This document shows, in pieces, positions 1 to 10,131 of a stretch of 26,746 nt of DNA. The DNA is taken from contig JAUCBJ010008570.1 of NCBI GenBank assembly GCA_032718475.1, forward strand, positions 1 through 26,746. The letters are read 5' to 3'. How positions within the stretch are numbered: the first letter of the stretch is position 1; the number at the start of each line of letters is the position of its first letter. The stretch is from Nemertoderma westbladi. Taxonomy: Eukaryota; Xenacoelomorpha; Nemertodermatida; Nemertodermatidae. The translations under genes were made by a program, and so were the position numbers. Below the pieces are notes generated by a model that was given only the letters and a program-made list of their open reading frames with translations, was not told the origin of the DNA and ran no database searches.

Positions 1-1377
1 AAGGTTGTTCCAATATTTAAAAAGAACAGTAAATTAGAAACCAGTAATTACAGGCCCATTAGTGTGTTAAGTATTGTATCCAAAATTCTTGAACGTTCAG
101 TGTACACTCAGCTAGAGTTCCATCTTAACAAACTCAATTTAATATACGAATTTCAATCTGGCTTCCGTAAATCTTACTCTACAGATAGTTGTCTAATCAA
201 TTTGACGGATAATATTAGGTGTAACAGCGCGAAGGGATTGTATACCGGTATGGTAATGTTAGATTTACAGAAGGCCTTTGACACGGTTGATCACGAAATA
301 TTACTAGGAAAACTAGATCTTATGGGTGTGGGCTCAATTAATTGGTTCAGGTCATACTTATCAGATAGGGGTCAAGTTGTAGATATAAATAAAACTCAGT
401 CCTCAGTTCAGAAAATTAAGTGTGGAGTACCGCAGGGTAGCATCTTAGGGCCGTTGCTGTTTGTATGTTACGTAAATGATATGATTAGTAGCATAGATCC
501 GGACTTTAAACTAATATTATACGCTGATGATAGTGCATTAATCTTTTCTCACAGGGACCCGGACACAATTTGTGAAAAACTAGGCAAAGTTCTAGAATCC
601 TGCAACGAATGGCTCATCGATAATAAGCTTTCAATTCACTACGGCAAAACTGAAAATATTTTATTCGGCTCGAAAAGAAAATTAAACAAGTTCCGAAACT
701 TTGAAGTAATTAGCAACGGCCACAAAATTGAAAATAAAAAAGAAGTTAAATATTTAGGCTCCAAATTGGATTGTAGTTTATCCGGAGAAAGCATTGTTAA
801 AAATATTATTGCAAAAGTTAATGGCAGACTAAAGTTTCTTTATCGACATAAAAATAGCCTAAATTTTAATTCTCGTAGGTTGCTTTCTTCATCTTTAATT
901 CAATGTCATATTGACTATGCAAGTTCATCTTGGTATGAAGGCTTAACTAAAAATCTCAAAAATAGGTTACAAACAGCTCAAAACAAGGTAGTACGTTTTA
1001 TTAATGATTATAAACCACGTCACCATTTAACCCCTGAAGATTTTAATCAGTCTGGTTTAATTCAAGTAGACAGTAGAGTAAAGCAGCTTCGGCTCAACCA
1101 TGTACATAAAGTTTTCAATGATAACTGCCCTAAATACTTAAATCAAAAATTTACCAAACTGAGTGATACACATTCATACGGCACCAGAGCCAGCACATCA
1201 AATTTTTATGTTCCCAATTGTATATCCTTTGAAAGCGAAACGTTTTTCTTTAATGGAATAAAGAATTGGAATTCCTTACCGAATAACATTAAAAATATTA
1301 AAAATGAACATGCCTTTAAGTCTGCAGTAAAATCCCATCTCCAAGACCAGTGCAAATTCTTATATAGCAGTATTTAG
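1..1377 (+). CDS. Non-LTR retrotransposon ORF2, reverse transcriptase part (5' end outside window)
   Basis: This is the RT and C-terminal region of a LINE polyprotein, which would copy its own RNA at a nicked genomic target. The frame is open from base 1, so the protein starts upstream of the window; the first internal Met is at 64. Visible motifs are NYRPIS near the start, motif A with LDLQKAFDTVDH (catalytic Asp codon 262-264), motif B GVPQGSILGPLLF (424-462) and motif C YADD (520-531). After the palm comes the usual LINE tail with KYLGSKLD, then NWNSLPNNIKN near the C terminus, and a TAG stop at 1375. No frameshift or nonsense codon interrupts the visible part, so this is the best preserved LINE reading frame here. 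The endonuclease and ORF1 would lie to the left. It resembles Jockey/CR1-group RTs, but I cannot fix the clade by eye. Confidence 0.93.
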   Translation, partial: KVVPIFKKNSKLETSNYRPISVLSIVSKILERSVYTQLEFHLNKLNLIYEFQSGFRKSYSTDSCLINLTDNIRCNSAKGLYTGMVMLDLQKAFDTVDHEILLGKLDLMGVGSINWFRSYLSDRGQVVDINKTQSSVQKIKCGVPQGSILGPLLFVCYVNDMISSIDPDFKLILYADDSALIFSHRDPDTICEKLGKVLESCNEWLIDNKLSIHYGKTENILFGSKRKLNKFRNFEVISNGHKIENKKEVKYLGSKLDCSLSGESIVKNIIAKVNGRLKFLYRHKNSLNFNSRRLLSSSLIQCHIDYASSSWYEGLTKNLKNRLQTAQNKVVRFINDYKPRHHLTPEDFNQSGLIQVDSRVKQLRLNHVHKVFNDNCPKYLNQKFTKLSDTHSYGTRASTSNFYVPNCISFESETFFFNGIKNWNSLPNNIKNIKNEHAFKSAVKSHLQDQCKFLYSSI

Positions 1378-1523
1378 TTTAGTTCAATATTAAATAGGTG
1401 CATGTGCAATAATTAGTAATAATGTTCAATTTTGTATTTCTTGTATCTTATTTAGTTTAAATTATATAATTATTCTATATACAGTAGTTAGTTTAGTTTG
1501 TATTGGTAACCAAGTAACTTGAA

Positions 1524-1565
1524 GGACCCCCTTGGAAATAAGCTGCAAAGCTTTAGGGGTTATCC
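1524..1565 (+). other. Putative 3'-end stem-loop of the LINE
   Basis: An outer stem pairs ACCCC(C)T (1526-1532) with AGGGGT (1555-1560), and an inner AAGC/GCTT stem encloses a TGCAAA loop. GGA (1524-1526) can also pair with TCC (1563-1565). Such stem-loops serve as RT recognition sites in several LINE families; that role is inferred from position only. Confidence 0.5.
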
Positions 1566-1651
1566 TTTATGTTATGTTGGACAATACTTACTATACATTA
1601 ATAATTTTACTGAGTTAATGTATTGGTTTCTATTGTTTGCATAATATATAA

Positions 1652-1674
1652 ATAAATCTATCTATCTATCTATC
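1652..1674 (+). repeat. (ATCT)n microsatellite, LINE tail
   Basis: AATAAATCTATC followed by further CTAT units directly after the LINE 3' UTR. It is interpreted as the tandem-repeat tail of the element. Confidence 0.8.
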
Positions 1675-1675
1675 A

Positions 1676-2320
1676 GGTCATGTATTCTAGGTCATTGATC
1701 AAGAAAACTTGCCACCTCCATGCAGCATAAAGGAGGTGCCACCTGTAGCTGCATTGACCCTCTTAAAAGGGGAAATCTGGTCCTGTATAACTAGGACCCC
1801 ATTCGTTCTGGGATAGGGACACACTTGGTCCTGGATTAAGGTCCCATATACTTGGCTGCAGGGGTATATGGCCTGACCAGGCAGATGGTGATCTACCAAT
1901 GGCTGGTTAGGAGTAGAGTGTTCTCATGTCCACTCTGAGGGCACTTCACTGCGACCTGCACCTGGCAGGCAATTTATCTTAGATAAATTAATACCGGTAG
2001 CAATTTCCTCTGGAGAGTATAGGGGGACCGCACAAGAAATAAGTCATCAGACTGCGTAATCCCGAAATACAAAACGTGTTTTATTTGTTTACCTTGTTGG
2101 TTAGTGATTAGCCTATCACAGTACAGTTTGTAAGGGAAATATCATATCATAACCAAAGCACTAGTCATAGCAATCTGGCAATATTTTATTGGAAATTGTT
2201 TAATACTGCTTTATTTATTAATAAAATGAACCGTGGAGATAGTAGAAATATTATAGACACAAAGTAAATAAAATAACGGTAGAACTCAAATTCTCCAACA
2301 AAACTGTAATACTACAACCT
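1676..2320. other. Unassigned stretch
   Basis: No supported gene. Bases 1690-1975 are more GC-rich than the surroundings and look like unclassified interspersed repeat DNA. A 66-codon open frame on the minus strand (1699-1899) has no recognisable motif. Bases 1976-2320 are AT-rich and featureless. Confidence 0.4.
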
Positions 2321-2376
2321 GCCCGTTATAGTGTCTTTATTCAGGTATCTTTGTACCTGGCTGGACCCCCAAATTT
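2321..2376 (+). repeat. Partial copy of the fold-back element end
   Basis: The stretch AGTGTCTTTATTCAGGTA..CCTGG..GGACCCCC..AATTTTT closely matches the left arm of the fold-back element (from about 2978), where the same words appear with a longer C tract. It is probably a truncated or solo end of that family. Confidence 0.5.
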
Positions 2377-2955
2377 TTGTTAAAGAGAAAGCACTCACCT
2401 CACCAGTTGATTAAAAGCTTCCTGACAGATGGAACTAATACTGTAGTAATAAATAATACAACTTCTGACCAACTTACGCCTACTTGTGGAACTCCTCATG
2501 ATGCAATTATTATCAAGTGCAACATTATTCTTACTTTATATAAATGCTCTGCCGAATTGTACTAAACTAATTACAACTTAATTTGCTGGTACCACAAATC
2601 TTTTACTCAGACACAATAACCCTAATCTAAACTGTTGACATCAGTAATAATATTGCACTAAACAAAATGATGAATGGTTAACAGACAATAAATTATCTCT
2701 AAATTATTAAAAAACAGAATACCTTTTATTTTCCAGTAAGGCGAAAATACTAAAAATAATATAAAAATTCAGAATAAATTATTAAAACGTTAAAACGAAA
2801 ATTTTTTTTTGGGAATATACAGTATATTGATGATAAATTAACTTGGAAATTTCACTGCGCATTATTCAAAATAAAATTTCAAAATCTTGCGGCTTATTTT
2901 TCAAAATTCGTCATTCTCTACCTTTGAATGTTTTAAAAATGTTATATTTCACTCT
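2377..2955 (+). pseudogene. Decayed LINE reverse transcriptase remnant
   Basis: Pieces of a LINE RT can be read in order but in shifting frames. LIKSFLTDGTNTVVINNTTS precedes motif B, which survives only as CGTPHDAII where a CGVPQGSIIGP-type sequence is expected. YINALPNCTKL follows after a frame change. Motif C is FAGTTNLL instead of FADDTNLL. Next comes a piece reading EWLTDNKLSLN, then KISKSCGLFFKIRHSLPLN and VLKMLYFTLIH from 2870 on. Stops and small deletions are frequent, so the copy is old and inactive. The 3' side runs into the fold-back element at 2956. It is a separate lineage or copy from the LINE at 1-1377. Confidence 0.75.
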
Positions 2956-3577
2956 TATACACCATGTCCTGGAATATAGTGTCGTTATTCAGGTACCTGG
3001 ACCCCCCCCCCCCCCTAATTTTTCTACAAATCTTAATAAGATTGTATGAAATTTGAAACAGAGATAGTTTCACCCCCCTTTTATTCTTCAACCTTATAGT
3101 GATTTGTGAATGATAGAAAGCTGACCGTACTAGGATTCCAAATATGTAAAAATATTTGAATTTGGTTGGGAATTTTATTAATTTATTAAATTGAATAAAT
3201 GGCCTGGAGCGGAAGCAAATACACAGTAGGACTACACCCAACATTCGAACGCACATATCCCAGCTATTTCCCAACAAAATTTAAATATTTTTACATATTT
3301 GGAATCCTTACACGGTCAGCTTTCTATCAATACCAACTATACAGTTGAAGAATAACTGGGTGTAACAGGTGTCAAAAACGGGTATCGACGGAGACACCTT
3401 TTTTTCTTAAAAATTTTGGCTCACCAAGCAAGGAGGAGGGAGGTGAAACTATCTATGTTTCAAATTTCATGCAATCTCATTAAGATTTGTAGAAAAATTT
3501 GAGGGGGGGGGGGGGGGGCGGTGGCGTGTCACTGAATTACGAGACTACTGTACTGTATATTCCAGGACATGGTGTAT
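2956..3577. mobile_element. Fold-back / long-TIR MITE-like element with C and G tracts
   Basis: Two long arms are inverted copies of each other. The left arm (2956-3177) reads TACACCATGTCCTGGAATAT, then ATTCAGG, a C tract, CTACAAATCTTAATAAGATT, GATAGTTTCACC, GATAGAAAGCTGACCG and ATATGTAAAAATATTT. The right arm (about 3266-3577) gives the same words in reverse complement, with a G tract (from 3502) opposite the C tract. The left arm lacks roughly 75 bp present in the right arm. A unique spacer of about 90 bp separates them. The ends abut TA (TATA|CACC..GGTG|TATA), compatible with a TA target duplication. No transposase is encoded. The nearby ORFs in this stretch are artefacts of the repeat. 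Confidence 0.8.
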
Positions 3578-3649
3578 ATTGTATATAATATTGTATAATG
3601 GTTTATATGGAATAGTCCTATGGGAGAATTGTTGCAAAAAATATAGAAA

Positions 3650-5490
3650 CCCAATCAGCCATTTCCAAGCTCGCCCTGCATTAGCTGCACCAAGCACCTT
3701 GACCATTAGCTGCTCAGCCAATGGTGGGTCATGTGCGCCAGTGATCACCGCCTTATTGTGGCCAAGGTAAGACTTAGTCTGCGTGCTAGCAGAACAACGA
3801 AGTCTGCCTTGCCGCGGCATGACTGGTCCTCTGTTGCAACATCCAAGTGTGAGATCCAGCTTCACACTAACAGCTGAGCAACAGGTATGAGGTTCTTGCC
3901 TTTGAGGAGGCAGATCACTGCGAGGGATATACTGCCTTTACAGAAGCAGTTAAGTGAGAAGCTGCAGAAACAGTTCCTGTATACCCTCGAAACAGGAAAC
4001 GGGCCCCCTGGACTGACAACAAAATTCAGAAGTGCCGAAATGACCTCTACAAGGCGCAGAAAGAGTCCCGACTCAAACAGACTACAGCGACCAAGAATGC
4101 AGTTAAGACTGCATCTAGGTCTCTGAAAAGGCAGTACTCTGTTAATCTACAGGAGCTAATAAACCAACAGGTTGATGCCATCAATGATGCCGACGACAGC
4201 AGGCAATCACTCTATGGTTCTTTTCGGGGAATCTCATTGATCTCGATTGCTGCCAAGCTATACATATTAAATCGCACCAGGGATGCCATTGAGAGACTGC
4301 TCCGTGGAAATCAGAATGGGTTCCGTAAAGATCGTGGGAACATGGAGCCCATTTTGGCACTTAGAAGGATAATTGAAGAGTTATCAAGATGAGATCTGGC
4401 TGTTATCTTGGTTGACTTCTTCAAGGCCTTTGATTCAGTCTCTCGCTCATATATGTTCAGCATACTTTCATTATATGGGATTCCTGATGGAATTATTGCA
4501 GCATCAGATGAGTATATACGATGGTTCGACAACATTTATGTCTACTGTTGACGGTGACACAGAACCATTCGAAGTATTATGGGGAGTCCTCCAGGGAGAC
4601 ACACTTGCGCTATTCTTGTTCATAATTGTGGTTTACTATGTTCTACGCATGTCCATAGATCATCATAATGATGATGGGGTGATGGTAACTCCACCTACTG
4701 GCTCCAGAAATCGAGGAAATCCTGCCAAGTACCTAACTGATCTAGACTTTGCTGATGACTTAGGAGTACTGTACTCTCAGAATCACTAGAGAGAGCCCAA
4801 CGGCTCCTCAGCTCATTAAACCAGGCTAGTTCTAGTGTTGGTCTTTTCATTAACTCCTAAAAGACCAACATTTTGACAGTTAACTTTGAAAGTCCTCAGC
4901 AAGTCTCTGATCGGATGAGCATAAGCTCAAAGGTTGGTATGCTGTTCTGTTACCTGGGATCATGGATCCGGAAGTCAGATGAGGACCTTCGAATACGCAA
5001 GGGAAAGGCATGGACAGCCTTGAATGGGCTTTCCAGGATTTGGAAGTCACATAGAATTCATCGTAAACTTAAGGTCCGATTATTTAGAGCAGCAGTAGTT
5101 CCAGTACTCCTCTATTGGAGTCCATGCTGGACTCTAACTGCTGAGGACATCAAATCTCTGGATGTCACATTCACAACAATGCTACGCCGGGTTCACTGTG
5201 TCAAGTACAATGCACACATCTCCAACCAGACACTATATAACATTGGAGGTGTCTCATTCGCTCCCCCAAGCTTGACACTAGAACAATCCGCATGCGCTTT
5301 GCAGGACATTGCTTTCGCCGTGAGGACCAGCCAGTGCATAATCTTGTGCTTTGGTGCCTCATGGTGTGAATAAGCATGGTGGACTTTCTTTACTTGACTT
5401 GACTTTCTTGAGACGCATCTTAAAGGACACTGGCCTTCAAGATGCGGATGATCTAGCAAATGTCATTAAGGTTGTGGGGACTTGTGTTAA
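3650..5490 (+). pseudogene. Defective LINE (endonuclease end, linker, RT, C-terminal tail)
   Basis: A second LINE lineage, read through several frameshifts and stops. SDHRLIVAKVRLSLRA (from about 3738) is the end of an APE-type endonuclease domain. A linker follows with YEVLAFEEADHCEGYTAF and KRAPWTDNKIQKCRNDLYKA. The RT begins at FRGISLISIAAKLY (4218) with NQNGFRK and motif A VDFFKAFDSVSR, interrupted by a TGA near 4391. A frame change near 4520 leads to GVLQGDTLALFLFIIV (motif B) and YLTDLDFADD (motif C; FADD at 4748-4759). After a TAG at 4787, the tail continues with SLERAQRLLSSLNQ, YLGSWIRKSDEDLRIRKGKA, WTLTAEDIKSLD and RMRFAGHCFRRED in changing frames. A deletion removed sequence just before the RT. 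The catalytic Asp pairs are intact, but the copy cannot produce one polyprotein. Confidence 0.87.
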
Positions 5491-6880
5491 TTAATACTTG
5501 TTAATACTTGGGTTGTGTTAATTAATAGTTATCCCCGCATTGTTAAAATATGTTGGTGAAAATATTATACGGTGGTTGGACAATGAAAGATATAGAAACT
5601 ACTGTAGTACGTAAAAAATGGAAAATACAGCGCGTGTTATGGTATTTAGTTCTATAAAAAATAAAAAGGTTTAAAATACAGTACGTACATACAGTAGTAT
5701 CGTCTGATTGTCGTACACCGCCATTCCCGTCTGCGTACATACTGTATATACATTTCTACGTACTTAATTTAATATTCTTATTATTTTTCTAAATCAAACA
5801 TTCCTAATTTTTTCTCAAATAATTACCGGGATTCTTAATTTGTTTCACAGAAAATTGTTTCACATTACATGCGCCTTGAACACGTTCGTGGGGCCTTCGC
5901 GCAGGACGAGGCCCAGTTATAAGATACAAATTAAAATTGAGCGAATGTATCACAAAATCAGTATTTGAGAAACTTGACCATACCGACAATCAATCAAAGA
6001 AAGGGGGACAGTACGTGTTCAGCCCTTTAAATCTGCACCCCCCCCCCCCCCCCTTCCTACCAACCAATACATAACCGCGACATCTACCACCCAAGGGGCG
6101 GAAGGGAAGCACAAACTTATTTCCAATCACACGTTCAATATGCGAAGCCATGTGGTTTATAAGAAATATCGAGAATTCGAGAAAATCGAGAATACTAGAA
6201 ACTCGATCGAAATACCTGCTCATCCCAGTATCCGTCCGTAGTCACCGGACAGCTGCGGTTTATTCCCGTAGAACAGTAGAATTCCCGCAGCTTCCGACCC
6301 AATTCGACAACGAATTCGCCTCACACTTTCGCGTGGCAGAGAACGTAATCCGGTGCGATACACGTCTGCCCGACTTTCAACAATTTCCCCCAGGCGATCC
6401 CAGGATCCGGCTGTCCGGGCTGCCGCTAAACCCAAATCGCAATCCTCGTCGATTCGTCCAGTCGTCGACGTAAGTCGGACTCTTCCCACCGCACTCCAAG
6501 GTCTGAAGGTGGGTGGCCTGAGTGAGGCATGAGGAACTTGGCAGTGGCAGTGGCCCGAATTACGATCCGACCGACCGCCGTATTCCCAGTGTAGTAAATA
6601 GAATCTTACTGACAAGCAAGCAATTCCGTAGTATATATTCCCCAGTTAATCAAATCCGGATGCCACTCGGCTGCTCGGGTCCAGATACATCGGACTGTCG
6701 GAAGCGTTTCAAACAGTAATGGAGCGGCATTTGCGGATATTTCCGATGGTTTTATAATAAATAAGGGGATTCAATGTTAAAATAAAAGGCTGAATGGATT
6801 ATTCCGAAGCCCAATAACAGTATATAGCTTCTGAGCTTAGGTACAGTTTATAGGTTTAGGTACCATAATCAGCAGTCAGC
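5491..6880. other. Stretch without recognised gene; contains poly-C tract
   Basis: Bases 5491-5990 are AT-rich with GTAC-rich words and a short TTAATTAATACTTG-type duplication near 5490-5525. A 16-base C tract lies at 6038-6053. Bases 6120-6720 are noticeably richer in CpG and GC, with open frames on both strands (plus 6150-6473, minus 6220-6615). Neither frame has a motif I recognise. A consensus-like donor GTAAGT sits at 6470. This could be an unrecognised first exon, a promoter region or an old repeat; nothing decides it. Confidence 0.4.
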
Positions 6881-7850
6881 CTACGATGATTTTGACAAAA
6901 ATCGGATGGAATTTTTTTTACTAAAGGTTATAAAAGGCACAAACTGATCTATGCCTGTTTTTAATACACAACGAAAAGCATCCCAATAATTATCTACGTT
7001 TACACAGCTTTCGAATATATCAACCCAGTTTTGGCTCTGAATAAAAACAGAAAAATCCTGATAATTAGCTTTTTTAAAATCATAGAAACCTGTACCTTCA
7101 TTTTTGGAACTGAAAACATATTTAGGTGCTAGAATGCTAAAAACAACGCTATCATGATCACTACAGTAGTACAAAAAGTGGTGCTTGTGTTAACATTAGA
7201 TACAAAAAAGTCCTCAGATGTAAATACTAAATCCAGTACATGACCCATACGTGTTGGCTTTAGTTGTAACTGGTTTAAACCGTTTTCTAAAATAAAGGTC
7301 GAAAATAAATTATAAAGAATATTATCGGGGTAGCTATGAGTTCCCCAGTCGTAATAAGGAAGGTTAAAATCACCAAAAATAGATACCGGGCAGTCAACGT
7401 CACAAAGCTTGGATAAATAGGCACACAAACGTTCATCCTTATCGATCGATTGTGATGGGGGGCGATAGACACATATAAGTCTATAGCGTGTTTCTCCAAT
7501 AAGATCCACTGCAACCAATTGTAAATCATCCGACATATTATCAGTTTTTAAACAGACCGGCAAGCATTGCAAATGTTTCTTAACTAAAATGGCAACCCCA
7601 CCTCCAACTGATGAGGATGACCGATCCTTACGATAAATGTTGTATCTCCCAGAACCATTGACCATTCCATCGGTAATTGAGTCTGTCAACCAACTTTCTG
7701 TAATTCCTACAATATCCAAACGGTGCGTAGATAAAAAAGAATCAAAATCTGGTAATTTATTGCCCAGAGATTGGGCATTAAAGCAGCAACATTCTAGAAA
7801 CGGATTATCCTCGATGGTGATGTCTGTTTGAGAATGTTTCCCCCCTATTC
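6881..7850 (-). CDS. LINE ORF2 endonuclease domain (APE type), frameshifted, no RT attached
   Basis: This encodes the apurinic-like endonuclease that nicks target DNA for LINE insertion. In order: CCCFNAQSLGNKLPDF, DIVGITESWLTDS (catalytic Glu), SVGGGVAILVKK, LICVYRPPS, VSIFGDFNLPYYDW, LDLVFTSEDF and, after a one-base frame change near 7165, CSDHDSVVF (catalytic Asp-His). The tail FYDFKKANYQDFSVFI and KNSIRF matches the linker that normally precedes the RT, but the frame stops at 6881 and no RT follows, so the 3' half is missing. The frame is open upstream to about 7850, overlapping the ORF1 end (stop 7845-7847) in another frame. All core endonuclease motifs survive, which points to fairly recent loss. 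Confidence 0.88.
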
Positions 7851-8413
7851 GTTTTCCTGGATGGATGTTGATCCCGCCTGGTGAGTAGAGGTACCGGCAC
7901 TACCAACCGATCCACGTAAATACGTTGCTGTGTCCGACGGTTGTTCGTTACTTGTCGGCCTGCCACGTCTGTATTCAGATCCGTATCTGCCAGATTCGCG
8001 CCGTGTCTGTCATTTAATGAATGCCTGACTCGACTGTAGCTTTGTCAAGTCTAGCGAGACATAGACATTAGCGTACTGGGAAGATTCCCAGAGTTTGTTC
8101 TTCGTTTTAATAATCTTAGCTCTACAGTCAGTTGACGATAGTTTAACAATATACATTGATGACCTCATACCGCGCTGGGGTCGTCTGTACAGAACTTCAA
8201 CAGCTGGCTGCTCCGAGTGAAATTGGAAACCTTCGATTAGGAATTTGTTGACAGTTTCAAGGTCATCCAATCTTGAATCTGGTACCACGAGACCGTTTAT
8301 TATTTATTTCGCTCCTTTTCCCGTTGTTCCTTTACCTCTTTGTCAACGTCTTCAACAGTGAGTTTATCTGCATGTGTGGAGTCGGAGTGGAGTCGCTTCT
8401 TTTTCCCCACCAC
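7845..8413 (-). pseudogene. LINE ORF1, C-terminal part, downstream of the transposon insertion
   Basis: This is the second half of an ORF1 protein whose first half lies at 10132-10606. Reading from the insertion point: VVGKKKRLHSDSTHADKLTV and KEVKEQREKERNK (charged, coiled-coil-like), then stops and a frame change near 8300. The conserved ORF1 C-terminal domain follows with VPDSRLDDLETVNKFL, VEVLYRRPQRGMRSSMYIVK and YANVYVSLDL. A single TGA at 8010-8012 is followed by about 54 more open codons (RGRPTSNEQPSD and so on) to a TAG at 7845-7847. This region normally binds the element's RNA. It is non-functional here because of the stop, the frameshift and the insertion. Confidence 0.75.
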
Positions 8414-9542
8414 CCCAGTTAAACATGAACTTATGTTTCATATGTGGTATATATATGTTGTATGGAATAGGTGTGTCTGGAAATTGGGTTTTTATGCTCA
8501 TGTATGAATAATACATGTCACACATGCGGTGATACATACACTTAGAAACTGTGTATCGCCATTTATGGTATTTATATGTTGCACATATGAATTTATCATA
8601 AATAAATGTGTGAGAATGCGCATGTGAATAATATATGTCGAGCATATGTGAAATAGCCATAGCCAAGACTCTGAGTTAAATTTAAATCCATAAACTATTC
8701 AATTCGTAATTGTGTAATCCAGTTCATGGATTTTATATGTTGCACACATGTTTGCCTTATGGTAATACAGGCCTTACAGTAATACATGTACAGAAAAGAA
8801 TAGCGATGCGGAATGCGGAATTAGGAATGCGGAATAGGATGCTGAAATTGTTGATGTCACTTCTCAGCTTTTTGCATTAAGAACAAATATCGTTTTAATC
8901 AGCAGTATAATACGTTGAATCTATATTTTTTGTTATACTGTATTTTCAAAGTACCGACTATTTAACCATATAATGTATAATCAACACATAGGCCTGCTAT
9001 AAGGTTTAAATGATCTGTGAAGGCTGTATGGACACTAAATTGAAGTAACCATAGTCGATCGTCCAATTGTTTTGTTTATTGCATTTGAGGGCTGGTGGTG
9101 GGACACATTCTTAAAATGATAGGCATTTCATAGTCTGATCCTGCAATCTTTCTTCTTAACCACGTCGTGTCGCTTGTAGTTTAGCTAGTGAATCGCAAAT
9201 TATTTTATATTTTACCCATAACAGCATAATGCGTTGCATAAACCTACCGCTTATCATACAGTCATAGTCCACTCAATTGTTCAGTGATGCAGTGTGTGAC
9301 TTGCCTGCTTTCTGCCTTGCACTATGCACATTGTGCTGTGCATTTGCATTGTACAGTGCTGTATTAACAGAATTAGACAGTTAGTATGGCTGTATGGTGG
9401 TTTTCACTTGTCAGGTTGTGGTTGTGCATTGTCATATGCGCTGCTAAGTATCAGTAAGGGGTACAGACATAGACAGATAACATACATGCACTACCATCCG
9501 TAAGGTAGGCAGGCCTATTGCAGTTCTTATCCCGTTAAAAAA

Positions 9543-9590
9543 TTGAACATATGTTTCATATGTGGTATATATATGTTGTATGGAAAAGAT
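9543..9590 (+). repeat. Internal second copy of the transposon left subterminal region
   Basis: Words ATGTTTCATATGTGGTATAT and ATATGTTGTATGGAA match 8431-8472 almost exactly and in the same orientation. This suggests a composite or nested structure for the transposon. Confidence 0.65.
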
Positions 9591-9819
9591 GTCTTAAAAT
9601 TAGATATAAAATATCATATGAGCAATTATATGATCTTAGAATTAATTAATTTTCGAAGATTTATCAAAATGAATAATCTATTATAGCTGGAAATTAGATA
9701 AATTAATTAAATCTAACTAATAGAATACGAATTTACGGATCATAACCAAAATCTATTAAGGATACTCTCATATCACTATGGATTAAATATTTTCATATAT
9801 ACTCCGATGCTTCCTTCTT

Positions 9820-9895
9820 TAATGTATAGGGTAGGTGTAGGGCCGTAGGATAGGGTGTAGGGATTGGATAGGATAAGGTACTGAGGTAGGCTACC
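9820..9895 (+). repeat. G-rich imperfect tandem repeat inside the transposon
   Basis: Repeated GTAGG/ATAGG/GTAGGG words. A related short repeat with GCGGAAT words lies at 8810-8845. No other function is visible. Confidence 0.45.
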
Positions 9896-10131
9896 CCCCC
9901 ACCGCCCCACCTCTCTATAGGAAATGCAGACCCACACCAGTGATTGGTCGGTCTCAGTTTAAATTTTTACTCTTTTTGTCGCACTTGTCACATAAAAAAC
10001 ATATGTGTATCACATGTGAACATTCCACATATGGATCACATTTGACAACACTGTAACATTTACATATATGTATCACATGTCGAATTATTTATGGCAACCA
10101 TATATGAAACACATACTCATGTTTAACTGGG

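Larger units (their letters stand above)
1378..1675 (+). mobile_element. 3' UTR and tail of the LINE at 1-1377
   Basis: Non-coding stretch between the RT stop codon and a tetranucleotide tail. It contains the hairpin at 1524-1565 and ends in AATAAATCTATCTATC-type repeats. LINEs of the CR1/L2/Jockey sort often end in a short stem-loop followed by a simple tandem repeat instead of poly(A), so the 3' end of this copy is probably at about 1674. A target-site duplication cannot be called because the 5' end is outside the window. Confidence 0.75.
8414..10131. mobile_element. Non-autonomous DNA transposon inserted in LINE ORF1, with TIRs and AC target duplication
   Basis: The ends are CCCAGTTAAACATGA (8414) and its inverse TCATGTTTAACTGGG (to 10131). 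The homology continues inward for about 34 bp with few mismatches (ATGTTTCATAT-type words). AC flanks both ends (8412-8413 and 10132-10133). Removing the insert plus one AC rejoins the LINE ORF1 reading frame as CEWSQVVGKKK, which supports the boundaries. Subterminal zones are dense in ACATATGT/CACATGTG words, as in many hAT- or CACTA-like elements. No transposase frame is present; the open frames at 8364-8666 are repeat artefacts. The 2-bp duplication and CCC ends do not let me name a superfamily. Confidence 0.82.

Noticed and set aside
1699-1899. 66-codon minus-strand frame
   Set aside because: No motif; the region looks like non-coding repeat DNA.
2942-3277. 111-codon minus-strand frame
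   Set aside because: Lies within the left arm and spacer of the fold-back element, including its C tract.
5193-5459. 88-codon minus-strand frame
   Set aside because: Antisense shadow of the plus-strand LINE tail (WTLTAEDIKSLD, RMRFAGHC).
8364-8666. 100-codon minus-strand frame
   Set aside because: Lies across the transposon edge and its HMY-rich translation reflects ACATATG repeats.
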